From Octadecabacter antarcticus 307 (GTDB lineage: Bacteria; Pseudomonadota; Alphaproteobacteria; Rhodobacterales; Rhodobacteraceae): a DNA stretch of 64,000 nt. The stretch is taken from the NCBI RefSeq assembly GCF_000155675.2, contig NC_020911.1, forward strand, positions 2,594,501 through 2,658,500, in the 5' to 3' direction. Position 1 is the stretch's first letter. Every line of letters starts with the position of its first letter. Shown piece by piece: positions 47,301 to 55,626 of the stretch. Both the position numbers and the translations under genes were made by a program. The notes beneath the pieces were generated by a model. The model made no database searches and was not told the origin of the DNA. It was given only the letters and a program-made list of their open reading frames with translations.

Positions 47301-47507
47301 AGTCTTGGTCAAATGCGCAATGGCGCGGGTGATCAGCGCGGGGGCATAACCCTGGGTTTCAAGGAAGGGCCGTAGATAGACCTCTTCGATGTTGTGGTTA
47401 TCATCGCGGTCAATCCAGTTACCAAGGTAGTCGTAACCCAACTGATCCTGAAATAGTTGGACCACTCGTGCTTGGGTTTTTTTCTCGATCTGTCCAACTG
47501 TACTCAT
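44388..47507 (-). CDS. hsdR: Type I restriction enzyme, R subunit
   Basis: 1039 aa, full length. N-terminal PD-(D/E)xK nuclease (RPDVVIYVNGIALGVLELKR near residue 140), helicase Walker A IIWHTQGSGKSLTMVW near 300, DECHRSQ box, motif VI region DKLLTGFDAPSATYLYIDK and AICRVNRLDGDDKEYG. Translocates DNA and cuts at a distance when HsdS sites are unmethylated. Confidence 0.96.
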   Translation of the reverse strand: MSTVGQIEKKTQARVVQLFQDQLGYDYLGNWIDRDDNHNIEEVYLRPFLETQGYAPALITRAIAHLTKTATDQSRSLYDINRDVYDLLRYGVKVKAEVGELTQTVWLIDWANPEANHFAVAEEVAVKAATSDGKTFGKRPDVVIYVNGIALGVLELKRSTVSVSEGIRQNLDNQKPMFIQRFFSTMQMIMAGNDTEGLRYSVIEAKEKYWLSWREENPAYREGIDPRDKRYLPDAPSAEGASPLDCALVRLCAKDRFLEMIHNFLVFDAGVKKTCRHNQYFGVRAAQEQIRRREGGIIWHTQGSGKSLTMVWLAKWIRENVKDARVLVITDRTELDEQIEKVFKGVNEDILRSKSGADLIARLNAEAPWLLCSLIHKFGGKEEADGDVSGYIEEMSQALPKDFHAKGDLYVFVDECHRSQSGDLHKAMKAILPNAMFIGFTGTPLLKEDKRTSLEVFGPYIHTYKFNEAVADGVVLDLRYEARDIDQNITSQDKINKWFEIKTQGLNDLAKAQLKARWGTMQKVMSSQSRLEKIVADILLDMELRDRLKSGHGNAMLVSSSIYQACKFYELFDKTDLAGKCAIVTSYKPTASDIKGEESGEGLTERLRQYEIYTKMLGGQDAEAFEKQAKKKFIDEPGQMKLLIVVDKLLTGFDAPSATYLYIDKKMQDHGLFQAICRVNRLDGDDKEYGYIIDYKDLFKSLETSIEDYTTEAFDGYDKEDVAGLLTDRLKMARDRLDDALEAVRALCEPVETPRDTHAYLQFFCAKDTSDKDALKENEPKRLALYRLVASLVRAYAETANEMGEVGYSDSEMAAIKADVDHFEKVRNEVKLASGDYIDLKMYEPAMRHLIDTYIRAEESEIISNFDDMSLIQLIVERGVDAVDALPSGIRKNKEAVAETIENNVRKLIIDETPINPKYYEKMSDLLDALIVQRRTEVIDYEAYLAKIVELAKQAKRPEPTTSYPASVNSPAKRALYDNLSEDEDLAVAVDAAIRATKKDAWRDHPVKKKEVRNAIKEHIADPTLVDVIFDLARNQHEY

Positions 47508-48256
47508 GACTGAACCTGCTTGCTGTTAATTTGCGGCAACGGTGCCCATATCCACCCCTCTGACGGCGGTGCGTTGGAGGGGGGAGCTTCCAACCAGTCG
47601 CGCCTCAGCGCGAACACGTGAGCGATATGGGCGCACACCTCTGCGTCTATTATGTCGGCCTCCCGCCCCTTGATCGACTTGGTCAGTTCGGTAAACACAC
47701 CACGCGCCCGGGCACGGCAAAGGGCGGGATAAGTCTCAATCATCGTTAACGCTTCACCATCTGACCAAACGCCAGTCGCGATGGGGTGAGGGGCAAAGCG
47801 CGCAAGGACGTGCATCGCTTTGGTCGACTGGCTACCGATCATGTCTTTTATGGCTGAAAGCGGTGTGATCCCTTCTTCCGCCAGTCTGCGCTCTGTCAGG
47901 CGATAGAGGTAGGGGTTCGCGGCGGATTGGCCCAATTCGGCCACTGCTGTTCTACGGGCAATCAGACTGGTGAACGCCTCGGGAAAGCCCAGCGACGCGT
48001 CGATTGCAAGGGTGGCCTGCACGTGATCTGCCGCCTTGCTTACTTTGCAGAGGGCCAGAAAAGCGGCGAGGAAAGCTGCACCCGTCTCGCTGGCGTTGAT
48101 GGTCTGGCGCAGGTTGCCGCGCCAGGGCTGGCCGATACGTTGGCCGTCCGCGTCGAGGATGACCAGTGCATCGCGGCTGTTGGGGTTCTTGTCGCAGTTC
48201 CAGCCACCGACATCCCAGCCGATGAACAACTGGTCCAGATCAGCGCCCGGCGTCAT
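47504..48256 (-). CDS. DUF429-like predicted RNase H-fold protein in the hsd operon
   Basis: 250 aa. FIGWDVGGWNCDKN at the N-terminus, LAIDASLGFP in the middle and DIIDAEVCAHIAHVFAL near the C-terminus give the D...D...D pattern of RNase H/actin-like folds. It overlaps hsdR (4 bases) and hsdS (4 bases), so it is translated with them. Specific function unknown. Confidence 0.6.
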   Translation of the reverse strand: MTPGADLDQLFIGWDVGGWNCDKNPNSRDALVILDADGQRIGQPWRGNLRQTINASETGAAFLAAFLALCKVSKAADHVQATLAIDASLGFPEAFTSLIARRTAVAELGQSAANPYLYRLTERRLAEEGITPLSAIKDMIGSQSTKAMHVLARFAPHPIATGVWSDGEALTMIETYPALCRARARGVFTELTKSIKGREADIIDAEVCAHIAHVFALRRDWLEAPPSNAPPSEGWIWAPLPQINSKQVQS

Positions 48257-49485
48257 ACCAGCCGCACCTTTCCGGTCAGCAATTCCTGCATCATGCCCTG
48301 CTTGACCGTGCGGGCCTTGGCGGCGCGGGCTTCGAGTGCCGCGAGATCGGCGTCCATGTCAGAGAGGACTTCGGCAATGGCGGTTTGTTCCTCTATGGGT
48401 GGCAAATTGACAAGAAATTTCTCCATTCCAGTCTTTGTCAAATGTAACATCGTGGAACCACCCATCGTGGCTTGTAGTGCTTCCGTAATTTCAACCAATT
48501 TGTAATAGTAAAATTGGCGATCAACTTCTTCGGTGTCACATTCTAACTTCCAAATGTGATAGTGGAAGATTGCACGCGGCCCTGTCCATATGTGGGGCCC
48601 AAAAGAAGCCGACCACATATAAATGAGATCACCTTCAAGCATGTATTGCCGCTCTGGCAGAACCAATTTGGAGTAGTAGAATTTCTCACCTGAGCCTGTG
48701 AGGTTTTGCAGTCGGCAAACCGGTGTTCCGGAAGTCTCCCACTCATGTCTCCCGTACGCGCGTCCATTGATAAAAGTGATGACGTCTTGTTGCTGGGACA
48801 CCTTCCACTCCCCCGAAAACCCCGGCAGGCGGGTTTTGCCAGTGAGGAGCTGCTGCATGGCGGCCTGCTTGAGGTCGCGCTTCTTGGCGATCATTGCCTC
48901 CAGCGCCGCAATCAACGCATCCGCATCACTCAACGCCTCCGCAATGGCGCGTTGTTCAGGGAGAGGTGGAAAAGTGATGGGGCACGCGCTTAGCACCCGT
49001 TGATCGATTGTCGTCATCGTTCCCGTTTTGGCGTGAGATATCAAATAGCGACGAGTGTTTGATGCTGTGCATGCCCTGAAAAGAAATAGAGCATCGATAA
49101 TTTTGGGATTTGGGCGATATCGAATTACATGGCTGTCAAAAACCACAGTGTCGCCCTCAGCTATGGACACATGATTACATTGCGCAATGCCAGACGGCAC
49201 TATTGATGACCTTGTAAAGAAAAGGTCTCCATCGTTCACTTGGAAACGTTTTTGTTCGTCCGGCGACGCATCAAACCTTTCAAGAAAACCAACCGGGATT
49301 GGAGAACCTCCGTAAAGGTCTCCAACATTGATCATAGGGCAGCCTTTACCTTTTCTATTGGCCTCAAAGAAAACACCATTTTGCATTGGGTATTCGGCAA
49401 GGTTGGCTAATGTGGATACTTCCCAGTCGTCCGGGATCACCCCCACTTCAGACAACCTATAACCCGACCTAATTTTTACTCGCAT
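48253..49485 (-). CDS. hsdS: Type I restriction enzyme, specificity subunit
   Basis: About 410 aa, two target-recognition domains. The conserved helical spacers are clear: LPEQRAIAEALSDADALIAAL with LLTGKTRLPGF in the middle, and EEQTAIAEVLSDMDADLAAL with LLTGKVRLV at the end. Sets the bipartite DNA sequence recognised; the recognition sequence cannot be read from the protein. Confidence 0.95.
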   Translation of the reverse strand: MRVKIRSGYRLSEVGVIPDDWEVSTLANLAEYPMQNGVFFEANRKGKGCPMINVGDLYGGSPIPVGFLERFDASPDEQKRFQVNDGDLFFTRSSIVPSGIAQCNHVSIAEGDTVVFDSHVIRYRPNPKIIDALFLFRACTASNTRRYLISHAKTGTMTTIDQRVLSACPITFPPLPEQRAIAEALSDADALIAALEAMIAKKRDLKQAAMQQLLTGKTRLPGFSGEWKVSQQQDVITFINGRAYGRHEWETSGTPVCRLQNLTGSGEKFYYSKLVLPERQYMLEGDLIYMWSASFGPHIWTGPRAIFHYHIWKLECDTEEVDRQFYYYKLVEITEALQATMGGSTMLHLTKTGMEKFLVNLPPIEEQTAIAEVLSDMDADLAALEARAAKARTVKQGMMQELLTGKVRLV

Positions 49486-49636
49486 TGTCACGCCGCAAAC
49501 TCAATCAGTTTCTGACACGCGCTACGCTCAAACTCTGCAAACATTTTAAACATTTGGACAAGCTTCCATCTCTGCGTAATCTCATTCAGTTGCATCATAC
49601 TTGGAGTAACCATTTGTTTGATTTGTGTGAAACCAA

Positions 49637-49852
49637 CTACTTGTCACCCCGGAGCAATCGAAACTGTTTGGGCCATGCCAATGACGGTTTCAGGCAAAGT
49701 CCATCTTCTCTAACGAAGGCACAGACTTTGGGTATAGAGTGACGCCCACAGATATCGGGATTGGCATAACGGCAACCTTCAGTCTGGGTTTCCGTGTCAT
49801 TTGGTTTCAGTGGCGCATGAAACGCACCCAGCTTTTTAGTCGCATTGGTCAT
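49637..49852 (-). CDS. Small Cys-rich protein coupled to hsdM
   Basis: 71 aa; its ATG overlaps the hsdM stop (ATGA). Four Cys in CRYANPDICGRHSIPKVCAF and DGLC suggest a zinc knuckle. I do not know a function; the translational coupling suggests a partner of the modification complex. Confidence 0.65.
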   Translation of the reverse strand: MTNATKKLGAFHAPLKPNDTETQTEGCRYANPDICGRHSIPKVCAFVREDGLCLKPSLAWPKQFRLLRGDK

Positions 49853-52584
49853 GCTGCATATCCCATTTTTTTCAAATGCGCGGCGACGCGGGCGTCCAAA
49901 GTGTTCAGTTCGTCTATCAACTTTGGCAATGGCTTGGAATAGCGTTCCGCCAGCACCTTGACCCTCCCCGCCAACGCCTGACTGACGCGATCCACTTCTG
50001 CCGCCACATCGCCGCGGACCTGCGCCAGCCATTTATCCTCGACCAGCAGCGCCTTGACCTCGGCCTCGCTCAACTTGGCATATTGCGCCACGACCATGGC
50101 ATCCAGCGCCGCCTGCCGCTCTGTCTTCTCGGCTTTGGCAGCCGCAGCCCGTTCCAGCCCGTCCAGATAGGACCGGATGATCCGAAGGTCGGCAAAGTCC
50201 TCGCTGTCTGGCTCGTTTTCCATCTGCTGTAGTAGTCTTTTTTCTGCCATCTCGCGGGTTTCCTTGGCCGATTTGCGCTGCGCTTTCAGCAACTTGTCAC
50301 GCTCAAGATATTTCTCAAGGGTGGCCTGATCCTCGTGCGTGTTCGCCTGCTTGATCTGGTCCTTGATTGCGCCCAAAGTCAGCTTGCCCTTGGCGTTCTT
50401 CAAAGGCCCAAAGACCGGCTGATACGTCAAGTCGTCGATATCAACGACAAGCCTCTCGGCATTATCAATGCACGTGCGATGTTGCCGCAGACTGGCTGGG
50501 TCACGCTGGTTCCAGACAGTGTCAAAGGCATCGGCCCAAGCCGCCAGCGCCTCGTTCTTTTTCTCAACCACAAAAAGCGCGTCGCCTTCGCCGCCATGTG
50601 TTTCCTGAAGCTCTGTCACGACGGCCTCGTCCTGCTCAAGCTCTTCGGTCAGACGATCAACCTCTGCCTGCTCTACCGCAAAGAACCGCGCCACGATCAG
50701 CGCGGGCGGGATCAGTTCGGCTTTTAGGTGGCGCTTGCCAATCTTGATGTCCGGCGTTTCAGAGTATTTGCCGTCGGCGTTCTTAACTAGTTCGCGGATT
50801 ACGCGCCCAGCCGCCCAGCCATCCTGCACCAGCACATAGGTATCGTCCTGCATCACCTCGGACCAATAGGTCATAAGGTGCTGATAGACATCATAGCCAT
50901 CGATCAGTGACACGGGTTTAAAGCGCTCCAGCAGATCCTCGGAGATTTCGGCGATCAGGTCTTTGGGTTTGTCACCAATGGCGATGCCGCGCAGCCCGCC
51001 CTCATGCGCCGCGCGCCATGCGTCAAACACCGCCGTCACGCTGTCGGTAAAGGTGGCAAATTCGGGATGGTGCAGAATGGCGGATTTCACACCAGCGGCT
51101 TCGACCAGAGGTGCCAGATATCCGGGCCTGTCGCCCGGCGCAAAGAGTGTGTCGCGCACGGCAGGCAGCATTTGCCAAAAGTCGCCGAAGCCATCTACAT
51201 CGCTTACCGGAATGCCACCGCGCAGGTGGGCATCGATATCCTGCAAATCTTCAGGTTTAGAGCTGTCGATGTAACGCGGGATGTTGAGGTTGAAGCCGTG
51301 CTTTTCAATCTCGGCCAGGGGCACCATGCGCGAGTATTTGTCGATCTCGATCTGCTTGGTGAACGCATCGACGATCTTGTGCAGATCTTGGGACCGCAGG
51401 CGGTTCTTGTTGCCGTCCTTCACAAAACCCTTGGAAGCGTCGACCATGAAGATACCGGTGCGGGCCTGGGCGTTTTCCTTGTCGATCACGATGATACAGG
51501 CGGGAATGCCGGTGCCGTAGAACAGGTTAGCAGGCAGGCCGATGATGCCCTTGATATAGCCCTTGCGGATAATCTTCTCGCGGATTTCGCTTTCTGCATT
51601 GCCACGGAACAGCACACCGTGTGGCAGAATGACTGCTCCTTTGCCGGTTGTTTTTAGCGAGGCGACGATGTGAAGGAGATAAGCATAGTCGCCGTTCTTT
51701 GCAGGCGGCACGCCATAGCCGAAGCGATCATACTGGTCATTGACGGGATCAAGCCCGGTGCTCCAAGCCTTATCCGAGAACGGCGGGTTGGCGACAACGA
51801 AGTCAAACGTCTTAAGCCCACCGGTATCATTCTTGAAATGCGGGCTGGCGAGGGTGTTGTCACGCCAGATTTCAGCAGTCGGATCATCATGCAGCACCAT
51901 GTTCATCTTGGCCAAAGCGCGGGTCGCCACGTCTTTTTCTTGGCCGTAAATCGTGATGCCTGCTGGTGCTTCGTCCCGCGCTTTCAGCAGCAGAGAGCCG
52001 GAGCCGCAGGTTGGGTCGTAGATCGTCTGATCCGGCCGATTGGACGCGCTGATGCCGATCGCTTTGGCCATGATCCGCGACACTTCAGCTGGCGTGTAAA
52101 ACTGACCTTTGCTCTTGCCTGCCTCTGTCGCGAAGTGACGCATCAGGTATTCGTAGGCATCGCCAAGGATATCGTCGCCTTCGGCGCGGTTGTTGCGGAA
52201 GTCGAGTTCGGGCCGATTGAAAATCGCGATCAAGTTCGACAGGCGGTCAACCATTTCCTTGCCTGTGCCGAGTTTCTCTTCCTCGTTGAAATCAGCAACG
52301 TCAATGACGCCTTTGAGATCATTGGCCTCAGCCAACCTCGAAATGATAACATTGATCTTGTCACCTATCTCTTTGTCGCCCTTTAGAGCGACCATATCCG
52401 CAAAACTGCCACCCTCAGGGATTTCGATCAGACCGTCAGGGTCGCCCGCATATTTGTCAGAGACGTATTTCACAAACAGCAAGACGAGGACGTAGTCCTT
52501 GTATTGCGAGGCATCCATGCCGCCACGAAGCGCATCACAGCTTGCCCAGAGTGAGCTGTAAATTTCAGATTTTTTGACTGCCAC
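49849..52584 (-). CDS. hsdM: Type I restriction enzyme, M subunit (long form)
   Basis: 911 aa, longer than the usual 500-550. HsdM N-terminal helices, SAM-binding YDPTCGSGSLLLKA, catalytic FVVANPPFSDK (NPPF). After about residue 480 an extension with long charged helices (EQDEAVVTELQETHGGEGDA; KYLERDKLLKAQRKSAKETR) ends in AHLKKMGYAA. Adenine-N6 methylation; first gene of the hsd operon. Confidence 0.95.
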   Translation of the reverse strand: MAVKKSEIYSSLWASCDALRGGMDASQYKDYVLVLLFVKYVSDKYAGDPDGLIEIPEGGSFADMVALKGDKEIGDKINVIISRLAEANDLKGVIDVADFNEEEKLGTGKEMVDRLSNLIAIFNRPELDFRNNRAEGDDILGDAYEYLMRHFATEAGKSKGQFYTPAEVSRIMAKAIGISASNRPDQTIYDPTCGSGSLLLKARDEAPAGITIYGQEKDVATRALAKMNMVLHDDPTAEIWRDNTLASPHFKNDTGGLKTFDFVVANPPFSDKAWSTGLDPVNDQYDRFGYGVPPAKNGDYAYLLHIVASLKTTGKGAVILPHGVLFRGNAESEIREKIIRKGYIKGIIGLPANLFYGTGIPACIIVIDKENAQARTGIFMVDASKGFVKDGNKNRLRSQDLHKIVDAFTKQIEIDKYSRMVPLAEIEKHGFNLNIPRYIDSSKPEDLQDIDAHLRGGIPVSDVDGFGDFWQMLPAVRDTLFAPGDRPGYLAPLVEAAGVKSAILHHPEFATFTDSVTAVFDAWRAAHEGGLRGIAIGDKPKDLIAEISEDLLERFKPVSLIDGYDVYQHLMTYWSEVMQDDTYVLVQDGWAAGRVIRELVKNADGKYSETPDIKIGKRHLKAELIPPALIVARFFAVEQAEVDRLTEELEQDEAVVTELQETHGGEGDALFVVEKKNEALAAWADAFDTVWNQRDPASLRQHRTCIDNAERLVVDIDDLTYQPVFGPLKNAKGKLTLGAIKDQIKQANTHEDQATLEKYLERDKLLKAQRKSAKETREMAEKRLLQQMENEPDSEDFADLRIIRSYLDGLERAAAAKAEKTERQAALDAMVVAQYAKLSEAEVKALLVEDKWLAQVRGDVAAEVDRVSQALAGRVKVLAERYSKPLPKLIDELNTLDARVAAHLKKMGYAA

Positions 52585-52713
52585 GAAGTCCTCTTTTTCT
52601 GTTCGGCGCTCGGGACTGAAGGATCAGTCAACTGCACGTTGATTGGCTTTAGCCATATAGATCAGGAGAGTTTACAGCTTTCAACCGACGATAAATCATG
52701 AAGGCGAGTTTCA

Positions 52714-52889
52714 GGCCTATTCTGTTGAAAAACTCGGCTCGGAGTTGTCGACCTTCCAAAAACCAGAGCAACGTTCTCCTAACATGCAGAATGGCCCTCA
52801 TAGTAGCAGTTTTTCTCAAAAACTGGTAACGATGTGCTGCTAGTTGGTCCGTTTTCACCTGTCATCCGAGTTTTTCAACAGAATAGGCC
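52714..52889. mobile_element. 176-bp MITE-like element
   Basis: Perfect 24-bp terminal inverted repeats beginning GGCCTATTCTGTTGAAAAAC (52714-52737 and 52866-52889). No transposase frame inside and no related full IS in the window. Confidence 0.75.
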
Positions 52890-53194
52890 AAACACTCGAT
52901 CATGTTAAATGGACACCGCCGCGCATTCTAGTGCCGCGGGAACTGGTGCAAGAAGGTCGGCAACAATTGCCTTCAGCATGCGGCTAAGGCCCAACAAAAG
53001 CAGATGATGAAGCTTCTCTCGATGACCGACAAGTTCAGCCAGTTCATGAATACTGTTTACGATATGATACAGAACGACGTAGGTAAGTAGAGAACGGAGA
53101 GCATTCGCAATCATCACTACCGGTTTGTGATGCTGATGAAGCCTTACGTCCCGGACGATGAGCCTTGCCCAAAGTTATCGGCTACGCGGGCGCG
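52890..53194. other. Gap without recognisable gene
   Basis: No supported coding sequence; possibly decayed. Confidence 0.4.
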
Positions 53195-53334
53195 GTGAGT
53201 GAACGCTGTAGGAAGCGGCAACCGAGCCAACTCTGGCGCAGGTCTGGCTGGCAGATATGTACGGCAAATAACCGACCACGCGCCTCGGGAGAGCGGGTCC
53301 TTATCTGGATTATCTGGGGCGCCCCGCAACACAC
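53195..53334 (-). pseudogene. Duplicated fragment of the 54111-55340 gene
   Basis: Clear nucleotide similarity to 54719-54860 (for example CGCAGGTCTGGCTGG.AGAT and GGGAGCGGGTCCT). An orphan piece of that gene or of a lost paralogue. Confidence 0.7.
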
Positions 53335-53356
53335 ATAGGAAACAAGGCTGACAAAA

Positions 53357-53863
53357 TTGAGAAATGAAGATACCAATAAAAGCCCTGTTTGCACTATTTG
53401 TGGAACAGAAGATTTCAGTGACTGTGGTCATCTTGTGGCCGATCTAGACGTTACTTTTTTTGAATGCGAAGGAGGCGCTCTTAGTGACAAATTCCATGAT
53501 TTCGTTGATATTTTGGAAACTGCATTCTCTTCCTCTGTTAATCAGGGTCAGAATTTCCAGACAAACTTTGGCTTCTACCAAGCCCATATCAACGAACTTT
53601 GGCGCAGTGTAGACAATCATGCTGAGGGTGGCTCAGAAGATGTGGTTGGTGATGGATCAATTTTTTTCGGTCTAATTGCCACTTTACTACTTGATGCGGG
53701 CGCTAATGAATATTTGGGGCCAGTTGTTATCGACGGCGGTCCAGGATGTTCGTCAGCCTGTCGGTTATTCTTCAGTGAAGCTCCAGAAAATACGGTGACT
53801 GAAATGTATAATTTGCTGGCCACAACATTTACGAATGCAACGGCCGCTACATCATCCAATTAA
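53357..53863 (+). CDS. Hypothetical protein with N-terminal zinc-ribbon-like CxxC...CGH
   Basis: 168 aa from a TTG (no early ATG). CTICGTEDFSDCGHLVADLD near the start could bind zinc; the rest is acidic with a hydrophobic FFGLIATLLLDAG. The only plus-strand gene of the island. No family recognised; the lack of an ATG leaves open that it is truncated. Confidence 0.5.
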   Translation: MRNEDTNKSPVCTICGTEDFSDCGHLVADLDVTFFECEGGALSDKFHDFVDILETAFSSSVNQGQNFQTNFGFYQAHINELWRSVDNHAEGGSEDVVGDGSIFFGLIATLLLDAGANEYLGPVVIDGGPGCSSACRLFFSEAPENTVTEMYNLLATTFTNATAATSSN

Positions 53864-54110
53864 AATGCTGCGGCTCGTATTGCGAGTGAGCGTGACTTTC
53901 CGGCTCGTTACGCGGCCGTATCTTTTCTGTCCAGCCAGTTTCTCCGTCCGGTCTCCGGGGTACACCCAGCCAGTAGGGAAGATGTCATTGAAACGCTGCA
54001 TTTAGCTTCAACCCGGATAGGAATGCGCCCTCACGTGATCGCGGCAATGTTATTTTGCTCGCCCGCAGTATGGTCCTGCAGTTGCGCGGCTCAGCAGTCA
54101 CGCCGGACGC

Positions 54111-55340
54111 TCACTCTCGATCGCACACAACACTAACCGGATATGGCCAGGACGCCCGCTTTTTCGGCAGCTCACGTATATCTAGCCGTACAAAAGCATC
54201 ACTCGGCATAAACCGGTGAGCGAGACCGTGGGCGGTCTCCATATCACGTGCCTCAAGCCACCCAGCAGCCTCCAGGATACGCAAATCTTGTCCGATGACG
54301 CCAGAAGTCAGTGTTGTCGGTGAAATAAACTGAGGGCGGTGGCGCAGCATGGCCGCCGCTGCGCGGTGAACCGGTCCGGTGTGTGCTGGACGCACCCGTG
54401 CGTAAAAAGCAATCAAATGAGCGCGTGCGATCATCGCCAGCTCGAAGGCACTTTCGGCCATTTCATCTGCAAGATTAGCGCCCATGCTCCGCTCAAACCG
54501 CCGGATTGGACCAAGAGCGCCATCGGGGGCGGCAAGGACGCTCAGCGCGGCGTATAGGCAGTCCATCAGGCCAGGAAGAGCGGTGACGCGGCTCCGAACG
54601 TCAGGTGGAAGGTGCAGTGCCTCTGCGTCGTCTGCGCAAATCGACATCAGCACACGCCGGTGACTGCATTTCGCACGCTCAGCGGCGAAGGCTCTCCGTT
54701 GTGGGATTTCGTGCGCGCTGTGAGCGAGCACAGTAGGGAGCGGCATCGGAGGCAACGCTGACGCAGGTCTGGCTGGTAGATAGGCTGAGCAGAGAACCGG
54801 CCATATGCCGCGGGGGAGCGGGTCCTCATTGGGGTCATCCGGAATGCCACGCACCGCGTAGAGGTCAATCAGATGCCGCCCCGCTTTGGGATTGATAGCT
54901 ATCGCGGCACGACGGACTGCCGCGGCGCCAGGACCAAACAACCCGATGCGGGGCGGTGGATCATCGGAGGAGGCCTGGAGAGCTGCTGGGAGGCGTGTTT
55001 CGTACACGGCAAGGATTGCTAGCAGGATGGCGAAGGGCGGCGCGCCAAATGCCTGTGTGGCGCGCTCCGTGGCGCTCAGCGTGACCTCTGGCAAGGCGCA
55101 GTGTATGGAAGCGGCCGCGGGCACCGGATCGAGTACGCCGAGGATGTCGAGCGGATGGCATTGCGGTGCCTCGCCGAGCACCGGTGGCGGTGCCGATAAG
55201 GCGGCAGACCAGCGCCAGCGGGGGCTGTAGAGACGTGGTTCAGCGGGAGCGCCATCGCTGGCAGCTGGCAACGCGGCTTTCCCAAAAGGTGACGGAAGTG
55301 ACTGAAATTTTCCAGGTAGTTGTCGTTCTAAAATATACAT
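54111..55340 (-). CDS. Hypothetical island protein
   Basis: 409 aa from the ATG at 55340 (MYILERQLPGKFQSLPSPFG). Rich in Ala, Pro and Arg. The C-terminal third (TLTSGVIGQDLRILEAAGWLEARD) resembles a winged-helix fold. Lies downstream of the iteron region and P4-type helicase. No family recognised. Confidence 0.55.
   Translation of the reverse strand: MYILERQLPGKFQSLPSPFGKAALPAASDGAPAEPRLYSPRWRWSAALSAPPPVLGEAPQCHPLDILGVLDPVPAAASIHCALPEVTLSATERATQAFGAPPFAILLAILAVYETRLPAALQASSDDPPPRIGLFGPGAAAVRRAAIAINPKAGRHLIDLYAVRGIPDDPNEDPLPRGIWPVLCSAYLPARPASALPPMPLPTVLAHSAHEIPQRRAFAAERAKCSHRRVLMSICADDAEALHLPPDVRSRVTALPGLMDCLYAALSVLAAPDGALGPIRRFERSMGANLADEMAESAFELAMIARAHLIAFYARVRPAHTGPVHRAAAAMLRHRPQFISPTTLTSGVIGQDLRILEAAGWLEARDMETAHGLAHRFMPSDAFVRLDIRELPKKRASWPYPVSVVCDRE
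55288..55307 (+). repeat. Iteron pair (GGTGACGGAA, GTGACTGAA)
   Basis: Two iteron-like units at the start of the 54111-55340 gene, the left outlier of the array at 55403-55617. Confidence 0.55.
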
Positions 55341-55402
55341 ACGTTTGTTCCCCTTATGTTCTTTAGTATTTCTCTTTGTAGTCATATGAGAAAAACTAGT
55401 CA

Positions 55403-55617
55403 CTCAGTCACCAATGCACTCTTTATTAAACTAAAGCAGACCTTTAGGTGGTGACCGAAGTGGTGACTGAAAGGTGACAGAGGTGACGGAAGCCCACCGT
55501 TGGCGCTTGCCCCCTCCGTTGGCGCTGCACCGCGCATGGCGGCCGCAGCCTCTTGGTGCACGCCTCAGTCACCTTTTCACGCTCTTTGTCACCTGTTCGT
55601 CACCCCTTCAGTCACCT
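55403..55617. other. Probable replication origin with GGTGACNGAA iterons
   Basis: Direct units at 55450-55459, 55462-55471, 55473-55482 and 55482-55491 (GGTGACCGAA, GGTGACTGAA, GGTGACAGAG, GGTGACGGAA), then inverted units at 55564-55573, 55585-55593, 55596-55604 and 55608-55617, plus one near 55403-55412. They flank a GC-rich core beside the helicase gene. P4 alpha protein binds such iterons at its origin; the role here is inferred. Confidence 0.65.
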
Positions 55618-55626
55618 TTTCCCAGT

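Noticed and set aside
51004..52386. 217-aa and 238-aa plus-strand ORFs within hsdM
   Set aside because: Antisense shadows; hsdM is intact on the other strand.
52649..52858. 69-aa minus-strand ORF
   Set aside because: Lies mostly within the MITE-like element and shows no protein features.
53144..53431. 95-aa minus-strand ORF
   Set aside because: Shadow reading of the duplicated fragment of the 54111-55340 gene.
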